A DNA stretch of 64,000 bases from Sporolactobacillus spathodeae (GTDB lineage: Bacteria; Bacillota; Bacilli; Bacillales; Sporolactobacillaceae): assembly GCF_016908935.1 (NCBI RefSeq), contig NZ_JAFBEV010000006.1, positions 1 to 64,000 on the forward strand, written 5' to 3'. Positions 25,831 through 35,371 of this stretch are shown here, piece by piece (positions within the stretch are counted from its first letter, which is position 1; each line of letters opens with the position of its first letter). Below the pieces are notes generated by a model. That model worked only from the letters and a program-made list of their open reading frames with translations, searched no databases and was not told the DNA's origin. The translations under genes and the position numbers were made by a program.

Positions 25831-27159
25831 ATGAACGCGATCTATAAAAATATTATCTTGAATATAAAGAAACAACCTTTAGTTTGGGCTTTTGTATTAA
25901 TTTACGTCCTTCCTCCTGTGGGAATGGCTTGGCTACTCGCTTTCGGCGTGATGCACGTGATACACATGCTAAAATCAAAAGAGAAATGGACCTTTGACCC
26001 GGTCGGCATGCTTTTTATGCTCACTGCCATCGCTGCCGCAGGCTCCGCCCTGACTTCCTGGAAGTTGCTAAACTTTTTGTCCGTGCCGATGATTGCAGCG
26101 TTTTACGGAATCTATCTTTATTTATTTCATCATATCGAGCGCCTGCGCCTGCGTCGCTATCTATGGGTCGTGATTTTCGGCGGACTGTATGAGGTCATTT
26201 CTGATAAAGTTTTTGCTGTGATTAATCATTTTATTAAAATTCCTGATGTCATCTCTTTCTTCACAGGAAATCTGCTGCTTGGCTTTACAAAGTATGATCG
26301 CCTTTTTGGTTCAGCATATAATCCGAATTACGCCTGCTATTTGCTTATCTTGTCGTTGTCTTTCCTGCTTGTTGAGATTCTGCGGGTGATTCGTTTAAGA
26401 AACACACAAGCCGTACGACGCATGCTGCTGATGCTTGTGGTTATTGATTTCGGTATCTATCAAACGGGATCACGCGCTGGTTTCATCATTATGCTCGTTC
26501 TGCATTTGATGTTTCTACTTCTTTATAACAAATGGGCATTCGCCGGATTCACTGGGCTGACTGTTTTGTTGCTGCCTTTTATTTTTCATTGGATGCCTCG
26601 GTCGAGCTCAACAGAAATGTCGTTCTCGACGCGTCTTGATATTTGGAAAAACAGTATTTATGTTTTTTGGCAGCATCCGTTGTTTGGCGCCACACCGCTT
26701 GGCTTTCCGGATGCCTATGAACAATTTGCCAGCAGCAGTCAGTCACATCCGCATAACCTTTTTCTCGCCGTATTCGCGTCATCTGGGGTTATCTGCGGCC
26801 TTTTCTTTACAGCACTGATTCTGCTTAGTGCCTATTATCTGATACGATCATTCATTCAGGATAAACGGCATCGTTATCGAGCAACGTTGTTTCTATTCGC
26901 CCTGCCGACAATCATCGAATACGGAATTATGGACTTTACGTTGTCATCGCCACAAGTGATGCTCGTCGTGCTGGCTCTCTCTGCTTTCTGGATCAACTAT
27001 CTGCGCCAAAAGGGCTGGTTGAAAAGTGTGCATTCCATTCTTATGCCGCAGCTTTTTCATCGGTTTAAGGCGAAAGCAGAAAACAAGAAAAGTCCGGCAC
27101 TCGCTTTGACCGCTCACATCCAAATGGCAAAAAAAGCCGAAAGCTTGGAAAAATATTAA
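25831..27159 (+). CDS. O-antigen ligase/polymerase-like (Wzy_C) membrane protein
   Basis: This 442-residue polytopic protein has about eleven predicted membrane segments and the Wzy_C (O-antigen ligase) block: FGSAYNPNYACYLLIL, YQTGSRAGF, and the extracytoplasmic loop ending SQSHPHNLFLAVFASSGV. In Gram-positives this family polymerises or transfers wall or exopolysaccharide units, or attaches teichuronic-type glycans. GAGGAG precedes the ATG. It is a solitary gene with no glycosyltransferase cluster nearby, so the substrate is unknown. Confidence 0.82.
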   Translation: MNAIYKNIILNIKKQPLVWAFVLIYVLPPVGMAWLLAFGVMHVIHMLKSKEKWTFDPVGMLFMLTAIAAAGSALTSWKLLNFLSVPMIAAFYGIYLYLFHHIERLRLRRYLWVVIFGGLYEVISDKVFAVINHFIKIPDVISFFTGNLLLGFTKYDRLFGSAYNPNYACYLLILSLSFLLVEILRVIRLRNTQAVRRMLLMLVVIDFGIYQTGSRAGFIIMLVLHLMFLLLYNKWAFAGFTGLTVLLLPFIFHWMPRSSSTEMSFSTRLDIWKNSIYVFWQHPLFGATPLGFPDAYEQFASSSQSHPHNLFLAVFASSGVICGLFFTALILLSAYYLIRSFIQDKRHRYRATLFLFALPTIIEYGIMDFTLSSPQVMLVVLALSAFWINYLRQKGWLKSVHSILMPQLFHRFKAKAENKKSPALALTAHIQMAKKAESLEKY

Positions 27160-27232
27160 CGTTTCAAAGCGATGAATCCGAGGTTCGTAAGCGTATAATA
27201 GATCTATTGAACGCATCAGGAGGAATTCATAA

Positions 27233-28051
27233 ATGACAAAAATCGCATTTATCGGTGCTGGGGAACTGGCTGAATCACTTGTTAAAGGGATCCTAGCCAA
27301 GCCATTTTGTCCGCCCCAGTCCATTTGGATGACGAATCATTCGAATAAGGACAAGCTAACTTATTTATCAAAGACCTATCAGGTGAATGCCACACCAGAT
27401 AAGACGGATGTACTACGCCAGGCCGATGCAGTTTTTCTCGCCTTCAGACCAGGAAATGCGCGCGATGCGCTTGCAGAGATAAAAGATCAGCTGACCAACG
27501 AACAGCTCGTGATCTCATTAATGGTCGGCGTTCCATCAGCTTATATTGAAGAAATTGCCGGAAAGTCGCTGCAAATCGTTCGTGCCATGCCAAATACATC
27601 AGCATCAAATGGTCTTTCAGCTACCGGTATGGCCGCTAATGCAAATGTGTCCGACGATAATCTTGCACTTGCCCAACGTCTTTTTGAGGCTGTCGGAACA
27701 GTAACAGTTGTCGCCGAACAAGAAATCGATATTATTGCCGGTCTGGCAGGAAGCGGACCTGCTTATCTTTATTATCTTGCTGAAGCCATGGAAGAAGCAG
27801 GTATTCGAGAAGGCCTCTCTTCAGAAGCTTCTGCCGCGCTTGTTCAGCAAACAATAAAAGGCGCAGCTCACCTGCTGAACCATTCAGGCAAGTCTGCGCG
27901 GCAGCTGCTTAAAGCCGTTGCTACGCCAGGTGGCACCACTCAGGCAGGTCTTGATACATTGGACCAGCATGAAACAAAAGACGCGATCATCGCCTGCGTG
28001 CATCAAGCCATCCGCCGAGCAGGAGAAATGAGTCAGCCGTTCAAACACTAA
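27233..28051 (+). CDS. proC: Pyrroline-5-carboxylate reductase
   Basis: This 272-residue cytosolic NAD(P)H-dependent enzyme makes the last step of proline synthesis. The Rossmann start IAFIGAGELAESLVKGI, the VRAMPNTSA block, the GLAGSGPAYLYYLAEAMEEAG signature and TPGGTTQAGL near the C-terminus are intact. AGGAGG precedes the ATG. B. subtilis has several paralogues (ProG, ProH, ProI); which one this corresponds to was not determined. It is monocistronic and lies 73 bp downstream of the O-antigen ligase-like gene. Confidence 0.92.
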   Translation: MTKIAFIGAGELAESLVKGILAKPFCPPQSIWMTNHSNKDKLTYLSKTYQVNATPDKTDVLRQADAVFLAFRPGNARDALAEIKDQLTNEQLVISLMVGVPSAYIEEIAGKSLQIVRAMPNTSASNGLSATGMAANANVSDDNLALAQRLFEAVGTVTVVAEQEIDIIAGLAGSGPAYLYYLAEAMEEAGIREGLSSEASAALVQQTIKGAAHLLNHSGKSARQLLKAVATPGGTTQAGLDTLDQHETKDAIIACVHQAIRRAGEMSQPFKH

Positions 28052-28472
28052 TACAGCGTTTGTCTCAGCTGCATGCGGCAAAGCTAGCTTATTATGTCAG
28101 GATTCTAGCAAAAGTTATGCAATATTCGATTCAAGCAAAAATAGCGTGTCAGATTATATAACACAATCATTGAATGCTTTATCTAAAATGCTAAGATAAG
28201 TGAGTAAGCTTTAACACACCTTCTGTTGCAGTTAACCTTAAGTTGAGATGTTCGATCTTAATTTAGGAAACCATCATTTACTCGTTTGCGATAGAATGCT
28301 CACCGGCATTCTTATCGCATATTTTTTTGCATTTTTTGCAGATCGGAAGGCAGCTGAAAAGCGTTTTCCTTCTGCTCTATTTCATGCAACCTATATATTC
28401 GTTATAATAAAAAATAGAGCTCTTACACAAGTGGGTCGAAATCAGACCCTTTTCGCCGGGAGTGCGTTCACC
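28052..28472. other. Long leader region upstream of the GH92-like gene
   Basis: This 421-bp space contains a strong hairpin terminator at 28287-28328 and a second small hairpin (GGGTC/GACCC followed by TTTT) near 28433-28452. The open frame extends upstream to 28248 but spans the terminator, so that part is not considered coding. Otherwise nothing is recognised. Confidence 0.5.
28287..28328 (+). terminator. Strong terminator or attenuator ahead of the GH92-like gene
   Basis: TGCGATAGAATGC pairs with GCATTCTTATCGCA (one bulged base) around loop TCACCG, followed by an AT step and seven T. It could end proC transcription (236 nt upstream) or act as a leader attenuator of the gene starting at 28473. 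Confidence 0.82.
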
Positions 28473-31400
28473 ATGAAAAGACATCATTCTGAGTCGCGAA
28501 AGGATGCCTCGCTGATGAAGAACAAGCAAATGATAGCCGCTTTCCATTTTTTCCTTTGCTTTGTCCTCATTGCACCCATTTTGCCACTGACTCAAGCCCG
28601 AGCCGAGAGTCACTCTGAAATAGCAGCCACCGCTTTCGCTACATCTTTTGAAAAGGGACAAGCTTTGCCTCTAAAAAGCAAGCGTGTCAGTAGCGAAGGG
28701 GCTGATATCTATTGGACGGATCGCGGAACACGTATCGCTGGTTTGAAAACCACCGTAGCAAACGGACCAACAGAAATTTATCATACCACTGCGCGCTTCG
28801 GATGGACGGGTAAAAAAGTCCTCTACTATTCAGGAACCATCGGCAAGGGAAAAAAGCGCGACGTCCGAACCGCACTCTTCCACACCCGAATCCAAGTTAA
28901 AAAAAACAGCGTGCTTTCCTATTATATCGCGCCGCTCGTCTCAGACAAACAGACATCGGCTCGTGCGTCGAACGTTTCAATCGATCTCGCATTTTCCGAT
29001 GGAACCTATCTCCACCAATATAAAAACGTTACCGACCAAGACGGCTTTTCAATCACACCGAGTGCTCAAGGAGCATCCGGAACGTTAATAACCAATCAAT
29101 GGAATCACAAATCTGTGGCAATCGGTCAGACCGTTGGCGGTAAAACAATTACAGGAATCTTGCTATCCTACAGGGCGAGCCAATCTTCCGGTTCATTTCG
29201 CGGCGCATTGGACGATTTATCCATCTCGCTTGCCAATCAAGCAACAGCTGCCGCACCCGTTGACTCTGTGAATATCCTGCGTGGCACAGCATCGAGCAGC
29301 AAGCTTTACCGCGGAAATACAGTTCCTGCTGTCGGTGTCCCCAACGGATTCGCTTACTGGTCGCCGGCAATCGACAGCAGTTCCGCCAACCATTTCTATC
29401 CCTATCAACAAAATAATAATCCGAGCAACCAGCCGATGATTCAGTCCTTCTCACTCAGCCATTCTGCTAATGCTACCGATGGCGACCGTCAATCGTTTCA
29501 AGTGATGCCTTCGGACTTCAGTGGAACGCCAAGCGCGAGCAGGCTGAATCGCAGCTTAGCCTATTCGCACATGAGCGAAACAGCGCAGCCAAATCTTTAT
29601 AAAGTTTCCTTTTTAAATGGCATTCAGGCAGAAATGACCGCGCTCAGTCATTCTGCAATTCTCCGCTTTACCTTTAAGGGAAACAGTAGCAACCTGATTT
29701 TCGATAATATTGATAAGAATGGTCACTTATCACTTTCGCCGAATAGAAAAGAGCTCTATGGTTACTCAGATGTCACCAATGGAAAAACCGGTGAATCTGC
29801 TCGGCTCTATTTCTACGGAACCGTCGATCAGCCCGTTATCGATCAAGGGCACCTTTATGGACAAGACCGCGATAAAGTGACAGGATTCTACAAATTCGAC
29901 ACCTCCGTTCACAAAACGGTAACTTTGCGCATCGCTAGTTCGCTGATTAGCGTTAACCAAGCCCGTAAAAACCTTAATTTAGAAGTAGGATCGAAGGTAT
30001 CCTTTCAAAAAGCGAGCAAAGAAGCGGCGGACGCCTGGAACAAACGACTCAAGAGAATTACTGTCAAAGGAGCAACTGCCCTGCAGCAGACAACCTTGTA
30101 TTCCAATCTCTATCGGCTTTACCTGAGTCCGAACAGTACAAGCGAAAATACAGGCACGGCAAAGAAACCGATTTATCAGTATGCAGATCTTGCCGCACCA
30201 CTGAAAACAGCCAATGGACCGCTGCAGACTGGTGCACGGATTCGCAAAGGAATGAACTATAATTCAGGTAATTTTCAATACACGGCGCAAACCGTATGGC
30301 CCGCCTATGAACTGCTCGAGCCAAAACGCACAGGTAAAATTCTGAACAGCTATTTGCGGGATATGACTAAAGACGACTCATTAATCTCTGCGTCTGAAGC
30401 GCCATATGCCGAAATGACGTTGGCAGATGCGGTGCAAAACGCAATTCCCGGCTTAAATGCCAAATCCGTGTATGATCAAGTTCTAAAAAGCGCATCGAAT
30501 CGGATGCCCCCGATGCAGACGTTTGGTCAAAAAAACACGAACAATCTACTTTTCAACGGTGAACTGACCCTTGCCGGCAGTCAGTCGGCTTCACGTCTGC
30601 TTGCGGATTGTCAGAGAGATTATGCACTCGGCGAACTTGCTGCCTCACTCGCTAAAGGCAGCAACGCTTCTTCGTACGCGGATGATTCTGCCTTCTACTT
30701 AAAGCAGGCCCAGAATTATATTCATTTATTCGATGTTCCAACAATGCTGACAAACAAACCGCATTCTGGTCGAAACAGCCTGCTCGCCCCGTCACAAGCG
30801 CTGAATGATGCCAATCCTCAGCTGCAAAATCGGAGTTGGCGCCTAGCATTTGCTGTACCTCAGGATGGACAGGGACTGGCGAATCGATACGGTGGTCAAC
30901 GCGGCCTCGCTGCGAAATTGAATCAATGGATCACTGCCACGCCAACCATCAATGAATTAAGCAAAAAAGAGGCAGCAAGAGAAGCCTTCAGCGGCGGCCT
31001 TGGATCGTTTACATTGTCCAGTCCTGATTCTCCATCTCTTGCTTATATGTACCTTTTTGCTAAGCAGCCGGATAAAACGCAAACCATGGTGCGTGAATTG
31101 CTCAATCGTTTTTATACGGGCAGCGATATCGGTCAGGGCTATCTTGGCAGTGACACAGACGCGATGCTCTCATCCTTCTACATTTTCGCCGCTGCTGGTA
31201 TTTATCCATTGCAAAAGGGAAGCGGCAATTATGTGTTGAATGCTCCATTTTTTAAAGAAATGACGATTCATCTTGAAAATGGACGAAATTTAACAATTAA
31301 AGCACCAGCGGTTAGCAATCGTAATCGTTATATCCAGTCGGTCATTTTCAATAATCAAACCTATTCTAACAGCAGTATCTCGCAATCGATGCTGAAAAAA

Positions 31401-32195
31401 GGCGGAACATTGTTGTTCGTGATGGGCGAACGCCCATCCAACTGGGGAACGGGAAGCAATCAGCTGCCAAATTCACTGACACCTGTTTCGACCAACGGAT
31501 CTAGCTTTTATCCGAAGCCGCTAGAAGACTTGATCCGCACGGATAAAATAAAATTGACAACAAACGGAAAGTTACACACTGATTTTCTCTCGGAAATCAA
31601 TACCGTTCGCGGTGATTCGACAGACGCAATCATCCAGGCTGATTTCTCCAGCCAGTCACCTTTAATCCGCATGTATACACTGACGTCCTCTGAGAATTCA
31701 GGGACAAGTGATCCGAAAAGCTGGATTCTTTATGGATCCACGGATGGAAAAACTTGGCATCCGATTGATACGCGAAAAAACGAGCGCTTTTCTTGGCGCC
31801 TGATGACTCGTGCTTTTCTGATTAAGGATCCGCAGCCTTTCCGTTATTATCGATTAACAATTATCGATCATTCAGATAATCACGCGCTTTCGCTCGGTTC
31901 CATCCAACTGTTGGGTTATAACGGAATTGTTCCTGCATTTAATCAGGTGGAACGCAATCTGATTCGCCAATTTGAACGAAACGATTTGTCTGAGAATCAA
32001 ACGGCTTCTCTGTTATCTCTGATTAATAAGGCAGAATCCGCCTATCAGGCGCAGGATATTCCCTCTGCAATCAGTTATCTGCAAATTTATGTGCGCACCA
32101 TTGATTCATTTGTCAACGCAACAGGAACGACATCGACTGTTCGCGGTCAGCTTTCAGCGGACGGTCATGCCTTAATAAACCTGCTCGTTCAATGA
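28473..32195 (+). CDS. Large secreted GH92-like glycosidase with discoidin and FIMAH domains
   Basis: This exported protein of about 1,240 residues has a signal peptide at residues 17-45 (FHFFLCFVLIAPILPL, cleavage after QARA). A galactose-binding-like N-terminal region is followed by a GH92 (alpha-mannosidase) fold with recognisable blocks NLYRLYLSPN, FAVPQDGQGLANRYGG, and FYIFAAAGIYPLQKGSGNYVL. An F5/8-type C domain follows (SWILYGSTDGKTWHPIDTRKN to RYYRLTII), then a C-terminal FIMAH domain. The usual GH92 acid and base residues look substituted, so activity is uncertain. The ATG at 28473 has GGGAG ten bases upstream; ATG 28515 is an alternative. Role: surface glycan binding or hydrolysis, inferred. 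Confidence 0.75.
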   Translation: MKRHHSESRKDASLMKNKQMIAAFHFFLCFVLIAPILPLTQARAESHSEIAATAFATSFEKGQALPLKSKRVSSEGADIYWTDRGTRIAGLKTTVANGPTEIYHTTARFGWTGKKVLYYSGTIGKGKKRDVRTALFHTRIQVKKNSVLSYYIAPLVSDKQTSARASNVSIDLAFSDGTYLHQYKNVTDQDGFSITPSAQGASGTLITNQWNHKSVAIGQTVGGKTITGILLSYRASQSSGSFRGALDDLSISLANQATAAAPVDSVNILRGTASSSKLYRGNTVPAVGVPNGFAYWSPAIDSSSANHFYPYQQNNNPSNQPMIQSFSLSHSANATDGDRQSFQVMPSDFSGTPSASRLNRSLAYSHMSETAQPNLYKVSFLNGIQAEMTALSHSAILRFTFKGNSSNLIFDNIDKNGHLSLSPNRKELYGYSDVTNGKTGESARLYFYGTVDQPVIDQGHLYGQDRDKVTGFYKFDTSVHKTVTLRIASSLISVNQARKNLNLEVGSKVSFQKASKEAADAWNKRLKRITVKGATALQQTTLYSNLYRLYLSPNSTSENTGTAKKPIYQYADLAAPLKTANGPLQTGARIRKGMNYNSGNFQYTAQTVWPAYELLEPKRTGKILNSYLRDMTKDDSLISASEAPYAEMTLADAVQNAIPGLNAKSVYDQVLKSASNRMPPMQTFGQKNTNNLLFNGELTLAGSQSASRLLADCQRDYALGELAASLAKGSNASSYADDSAFYLKQAQNYIHLFDVPTMLTNKPHSGRNSLLAPSQALNDANPQLQNRSWRLAFAVPQDGQGLANRYGGQRGLAAKLNQWITATPTINELSKKEAAREAFSGGLGSFTLSSPDSPSLAYMYLFAKQPDKTQTMVRELLNRFYTGSDIGQGYLGSDTDAMLSSFYIFAAAGIYPLQKGSGNYVLNAPFFKEMTIHLENGRNLTIKAPAVSNRNRYIQSVIFNNQTYSNSSISQSMLKKGGTLLFVMGERPSNWGTGSNQLPNSLTPVSTNGSSFYPKPLEDLIRTDKIKLTTNGKLHTDFLSEINTVRGDSTDAIIQADFSSQSPLIRMYTLTSSENSGTSDPKSWILYGSTDGKTWHPIDTRKNERFSWRLMTRAFLIKDPQPFRYYRLTIIDHSDNHALSLGSIQLLGYNGIVPAFNQVERNLIRQFERNDLSENQTASLLSLINKAESAYQAQDIPSAISYLQIYVRTIDSFVNATGTTSTVRGQLSADGHALINLLVQ

Positions 32196-32216
32196 GATAA
32201 ACTTGATTACGCCTTG

Positions 32217-32385
32217 TCTTTTTCGGCAACAATTGTGCTTCGGCTACTCACTTGGCGCGGGCGCCGCGCGTTTCCTCAGACAAGCTAGAATCTGCGGGGG
32301 CTACTTGGCTCGCCTTACCCGCAAGGCGCCAGAGCACCTGCGCTGCATTTTTTTGCAAAATTTTTATGCTTTCTTATCTCCGCAA
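32217..32385 (+). repeat. GC-rich interspersed repeat between GH92-like gene and murB
   Basis: This is a nearly complete copy: GCTTCGGCTACTCACTTGGC, GCGTTTCCTCAGACAAGC, ATCTGCGGGGGCTACTTGG, ACCCGCAAGGCGCCAGAGC, and tail TTTTATGCTTTCTTATC. It lies between two convergent genes. Confidence 0.75.
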
Positions 32386-32403
32386 AAAGCCTTAACTTTC
32401 TTC

Positions 32404-32456
32404 TAAAAAATAGAACCGTTCTTTCCGAATGGCATCCGGAAAGAACGGTTCTTTAT
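32404..32456. terminator. Bidirectional terminator at the murB 3' end
   Basis: A perfect fourteen-base stem GAACCGTTCTTTCC/GGAAAGAACGGTTC is followed by ATTTTTTAG on the minus strand. The plus-strand side is only moderately T-rich. It serves murB and possibly the GH92-like gene. Confidence 0.9.
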
Positions 32457-33370
32457 TTATCTTCACCAATAATCCGAACCTCGGTCTCAAGGTCGACATG
32501 AAACTTTTCCTTGACCGTTTTCTGTACATGATGAATGAGATTAATGTAATCGGTCGCCGTCCCATGATCAACGTTGACCATGAATCCGGCATGCTTCGTG
32601 GATACCTCGACGCCGCCGATTCTTACGCCTTGGAGACCGCTGTCCTGTATCAATTTTCCCGCGAAATGTCCGGGTGGACGCTTAAAAACACTGCCACAAG
32701 ACGGAAATTCCAGCGGTTGTTTCATTTCCCGCAATTCAGTCAAGTGATCCATCTCCGCTTTGATAGCATCTTTATCGCCCGGCACGAGTTCAAAGGTGCC
32801 TTCAAGTGCAAGATAGCCGTTCTTCGAAATGGCGCTGCTTCGATACCCCATATCCAGTTCGCCACGACTAAGGGTCCTCAGATTGCCACTTCGATCCAAA
32901 ACAAGTGCGCTGCTAAGCACCTCAGAAGTTTCACCGCCATAAGCACCCGCATTCATGTAAAGCGCACCACCGACTGAACCGGGAATCCCACAAGCGAATT
33001 CCAGACCGGTCAGGCCACAAGTTAACGCGTAGCGCGAGACATCAATTATCGCTGCCCCACATTGTGCCGTAATGGCGTTGCCTTCACGCGTCATTTGGGT
33101 CATACGGTTTAAATCAATCACAATTCCGCGAATCCCGCCATCACGGATAATCAGATTCGATCCTCTTCCAAGAATGGTGACAGGTAATTCATTTGCTGCT
33201 GCGTATGCAACGATTTGCTGCACTTCAACAAATCGCTGCGGCTGAACGAATAGATCCGCTTTTCCACCTGTATGTGTAAACGTGTAAGCACTTAGCGGTT
33301 CATCTTTTCGAATTTGGTCACGAGACGCAAGCATTGTTATTATTGTGTGATAAATGGTATCATTAATCAT
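32453..33370 (-). CDS. murB: UDP-N-acetylenolpyruvoylglucosamine reductase
   Basis: This 305-residue cytosolic flavoenzyme reduces UDP-GlcNAc-enolpyruvate to UDP-MurNAc in peptidoglycan precursor synthesis. It has the FAD-binding segment [18 protein letters not shown], the [26 protein letters not shown] block, and the catalytic serine in [11 protein letters not shown]; the type IIB pattern (no Tyr loop) is usual for Bacillales. GAGGA precedes the ATG by six bases. It is monocistronic here, unlike the B. subtilis murB position in the division cluster. Confidence 0.94.
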   Translation of the reverse strand: MINDTIYHTIITMLASRDQIRKDEPLSAYTFTHTGGKADLFVQPQRFVEVQQIVAYAAANELPVTILGRGSNLIIRDGGIRGIVIDLNRMTQMTREGNAITAQCGAAIIDVSRYALTCGLTGLEFACGIPGSVGGALYMNAGAYGGETSEVLSSALVLDRSGNLRTLSRGELDMGYRSSAISKNGYLALEGTFELVPGDKDAIKAEMDHLTELREMKQPLEFPSCGSVFKRPPGHFAGKLIQDSGLQGVRIGGVEVSTKHAGFMVNVDHGTATDYINLIHHVQKTVKEKFHVDLETEVRIIGEDK

Positions 33371-33654
33371 TCTTCATCCTCAAACCTATCATAATAAAAA
33401 ATTCCCTCCCGTTCTGCCCGAGCAAAACAGCCAAGTGTATTCAGAACCGGCTGTTGCACAAAAATTGCAATTGAGTCGTAACGGAAAGCTTCGCAGATAA
33501 TCTAGCTAGAGGGCGAACAAGCTACTGAAGTGCCGCTCTGTTCACAGAACACCTTTTCTCCGCATTAATAATTTATGCCATTCCTTCCGGCCGATGTCAA
33601 GCAAATTCCGTCACCATCGAAAGACTGCATTGTATAATCGTTCAATTAAAAAAA

Positions 33655-33689
33655 GACGGATTCTGTGCACGCTGAGTGTAGAATCCGCC
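33655..33689 (-). terminator. Terminator downstream of the PAS-GGDEF gene
   Basis: On the minus strand GGCGGATTCT pairs with AGAATCCGTC and is followed by TTTTTTT. It lies 131 nt after the stop of the PAS-GGDEF gene, with a relic of the interspersed repeat between them. The remaining 33371-33650 shows no gene. Confidence 0.85.
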
Positions 33690-33724
33690 TTAAAGCTTTT
33701 ACTTTATTGGCTCTGCTGTTGCTT

Positions 33725-33800
33725 TTAACCCTTTATTTGCCGCGCGTACAGCGAGAGCCTGAGCGCATCGACATTTTGTCGGAAAAACAACAATAAACTC
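33725..33800 (+). repeat. Relic of the GC-rich interspersed repeat
   Basis: TTTGCCGCGCGTACAGCGAG, AGCCTGAGCGCATCGACATT and TTTGTCGGAAAAACAACA match a degenerate short subfamily also seen at 52742 and 44970. Confidence 0.4.
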
Positions 33801-33820
33801 AAACAGAGACATTTAATTAG

Positions 33821-34738
33821 TTATCTGGATCGATAAGTATTCTTATTCGCATACATAAATTGATCGGCTTTTTGCACCAACTCTTCGATTGTTTCTCCAT
33901 CATCCGGGAAAAAACTAACACCGATGCTAAGCGACAATACGATTTCAAGCCCATCTTGAATAATTCGCCCATCCGCAAGTTCTTTAAGCCTTTTTCGAAT
34001 CGCCCAATAGTTTTCATACGATCCGATATCCGGAAGCAAAACAAGAAATTCATCACCGCCATAACGACAGACAATATCCTCTTTCCGGATCGATTCCGTC
34101 AACATACTGGCCACTCGGGTCATCACCTTATCCCCGGTATTGTGGCCATATGTATCATTAATTGATTTGAACTCATTCACGTCGACAAACATCAGTCCGA
34201 GCATCTGGTCGCTCGCCTTTGCGTGTTTGATATATTTTTCCGCATAACGCTCAAACAGCGCCCGATTTGCCACACCCGTCAGTTGATCATAATAGGCTAG
34301 CTTCTCGATAACCTTTTCTTTCTGCTTCAGTTCATTGTTTAAACTGGATAATTGCCTGACGGCATCACGCAGCTGATCAATACGCAAAAACTGATTGGTC
34401 ACATCAATGAACTCAAGCAGAATTGCAATATTAGAACCCTCTTTTAATCGGTTCATTTTCAGATTGACTTTCTGCTCGGAATCTATCATTTGTCGGTGCA
34501 TCGCCGCAGAGAAAAAGGCGGGCGTTCCGTCAGCAATCAATCGCTCAACAGCTCGATCAAAGAAACGGTAACTCAGATGGGGAATCACTTCATTGATATT
34601 TCGCCCCATTACCTGATCCTGCTTCTTACCCGTTATTTTCTCCATAAACGGATTCCAGTATGTAATGGTCCGATCGGTATTCAGAATGACAATTCCCTCG
34701 TTTATGTAGCTCAGCACGCTTTGCATAATTGAGTCCAT
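33821..34738 (-). CDS. PAS-GGDEF diguanylate cyclase
   Basis: This 305-residue cytosolic protein has a PAS domain (about 5-120; ILNTDRTITYWNPFMEKITG), a coiled coil linker, and a GGDEF domain with an intact YGGDEFLVLLPD active site. It should make cyclic di-GMP. No RxxD inhibitory site is obvious before GGDEF (IRKEDIVCRYGGDEF). It is the third gene of a CheY-CheC-GGDEF operon, 15 bp after cheC. The ATG at 34738 was chosen with GGAAG nine bases upstream; the ATG at 34747 abuts that site. Confidence 0.88.
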   Translation of the reverse strand: MDSIMQSVLSYINEGIVILNTDRTITYWNPFMEKITGKKQDQVMGRNINEVIPHLSYRFFDRAVERLIADGTPAFFSAAMHRQMIDSEQKVNLKMNRLKEGSNIAILLEFIDVTNQFLRIDQLRDAVRQLSSLNNELKQKEKVIEKLAYYDQLTGVANRALFERYAEKYIKHAKASDQMLGLMFVDVNEFKSINDTYGHNTGDKVMTRVASMLTESIRKEDIVCRYGGDEFLVLLPDIGSYENYWAIRKRLKELADGRIIQDGLEIVLSLSIGVSFFPDDGETIEELVQKADQFMYANKNTYRSR

Positions 34739-34753
34739 ATCAAGCATCTTCCC

Positions 34754-35371
34754 TTATAACCAATTCTCAATGGTATCCATTACGTCATCCAGCGACTTCA
34801 GTGTCATGTTTATGACTATTGCTCCCTCAATTTCAGTACCTTCAATATCAAATGAAATGTACATCAGGACAACGAGATGATAGGCCTCTTCATTGACAAA
34901 AGCCTCGGCACGAGCGTTATCCAAAATACCTACCTCAGGAAGCGTGTATTCAACAGGAATATGAATATTATTGCTGAGTTCCCCGATAATCGCGTTCATG
35001 AGAATATTTCCGATTTCTTTAATGGTGTCAAAATCGATATCAGTAAAATCCATAACCGCATCCGTGTCATGTTCTTCATGCAAGCAGAGATCAATAAAAC
35101 GATGCATTTTCTCAGCTGGAAAAACCAGGCTGATCCTTCCTTGAAGCTGACGATCAAATGAAATCGATGAGACCATCACCGCGCCAGCGGCAACATTTTG
35201 CAAGAACGCATCAAGTTCTTTTTTCCCCTCTTGCAAATTAAGGATTTTGACGTCCGGAACCTTGAGCACAATTTTTTTGTCAATAATCTCGGAAAGTGTG
35301 CTAGCTGCTTGACCGACCCCGATATTAAACAATTCTTTCAGCACATCTTCTTTATTTAAATTCGCGCTCAT
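34754..35371 (-). CDS. cheC: CheC-type CheY-P phosphatase
   Basis: This 205-residue protein of the CheC/CheX/FliY family has two phosphatase helices with the D/S-x3-E-x2-N pattern: E13/N16 in LKELFNIGVG and E119/N122 in IKEIGNILMNAIIGEL. Both active sites appear intact, so it should dephosphorylate a CheY-like protein. Its start overlaps the stop of the response regulator by four bases (ATGA), showing translational coupling. It is remote from any flagellar cluster, so the target is most likely the adjacent regulator. Confidence 0.87.
   Translation of the reverse strand: MSANLNKEDVLKELFNIGVGQAASTLSEIIDKKIVLKVPDVKILNLQEGKKELDAFLQNVAAGAVMVSSISFDRQLQGRISLVFPAEKMHRFIDLCLHEEHDTDAVMDFTDIDFDTIKEIGNILMNAIIGELSNNIHIPVEYTLPEVGILDNARAEAFVNEEAYHLVVLMYISFDIEGTEIEGAIVINMTLKSLDDVMDTIENWL

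Noticed and set aside
28248-28472. Longer N-terminus for the GH92-like protein
   Set aside because: This stretch contains a strong terminator hairpin and no Shine-Dalgarno; a signal peptide follows only from 28473 or 28515.
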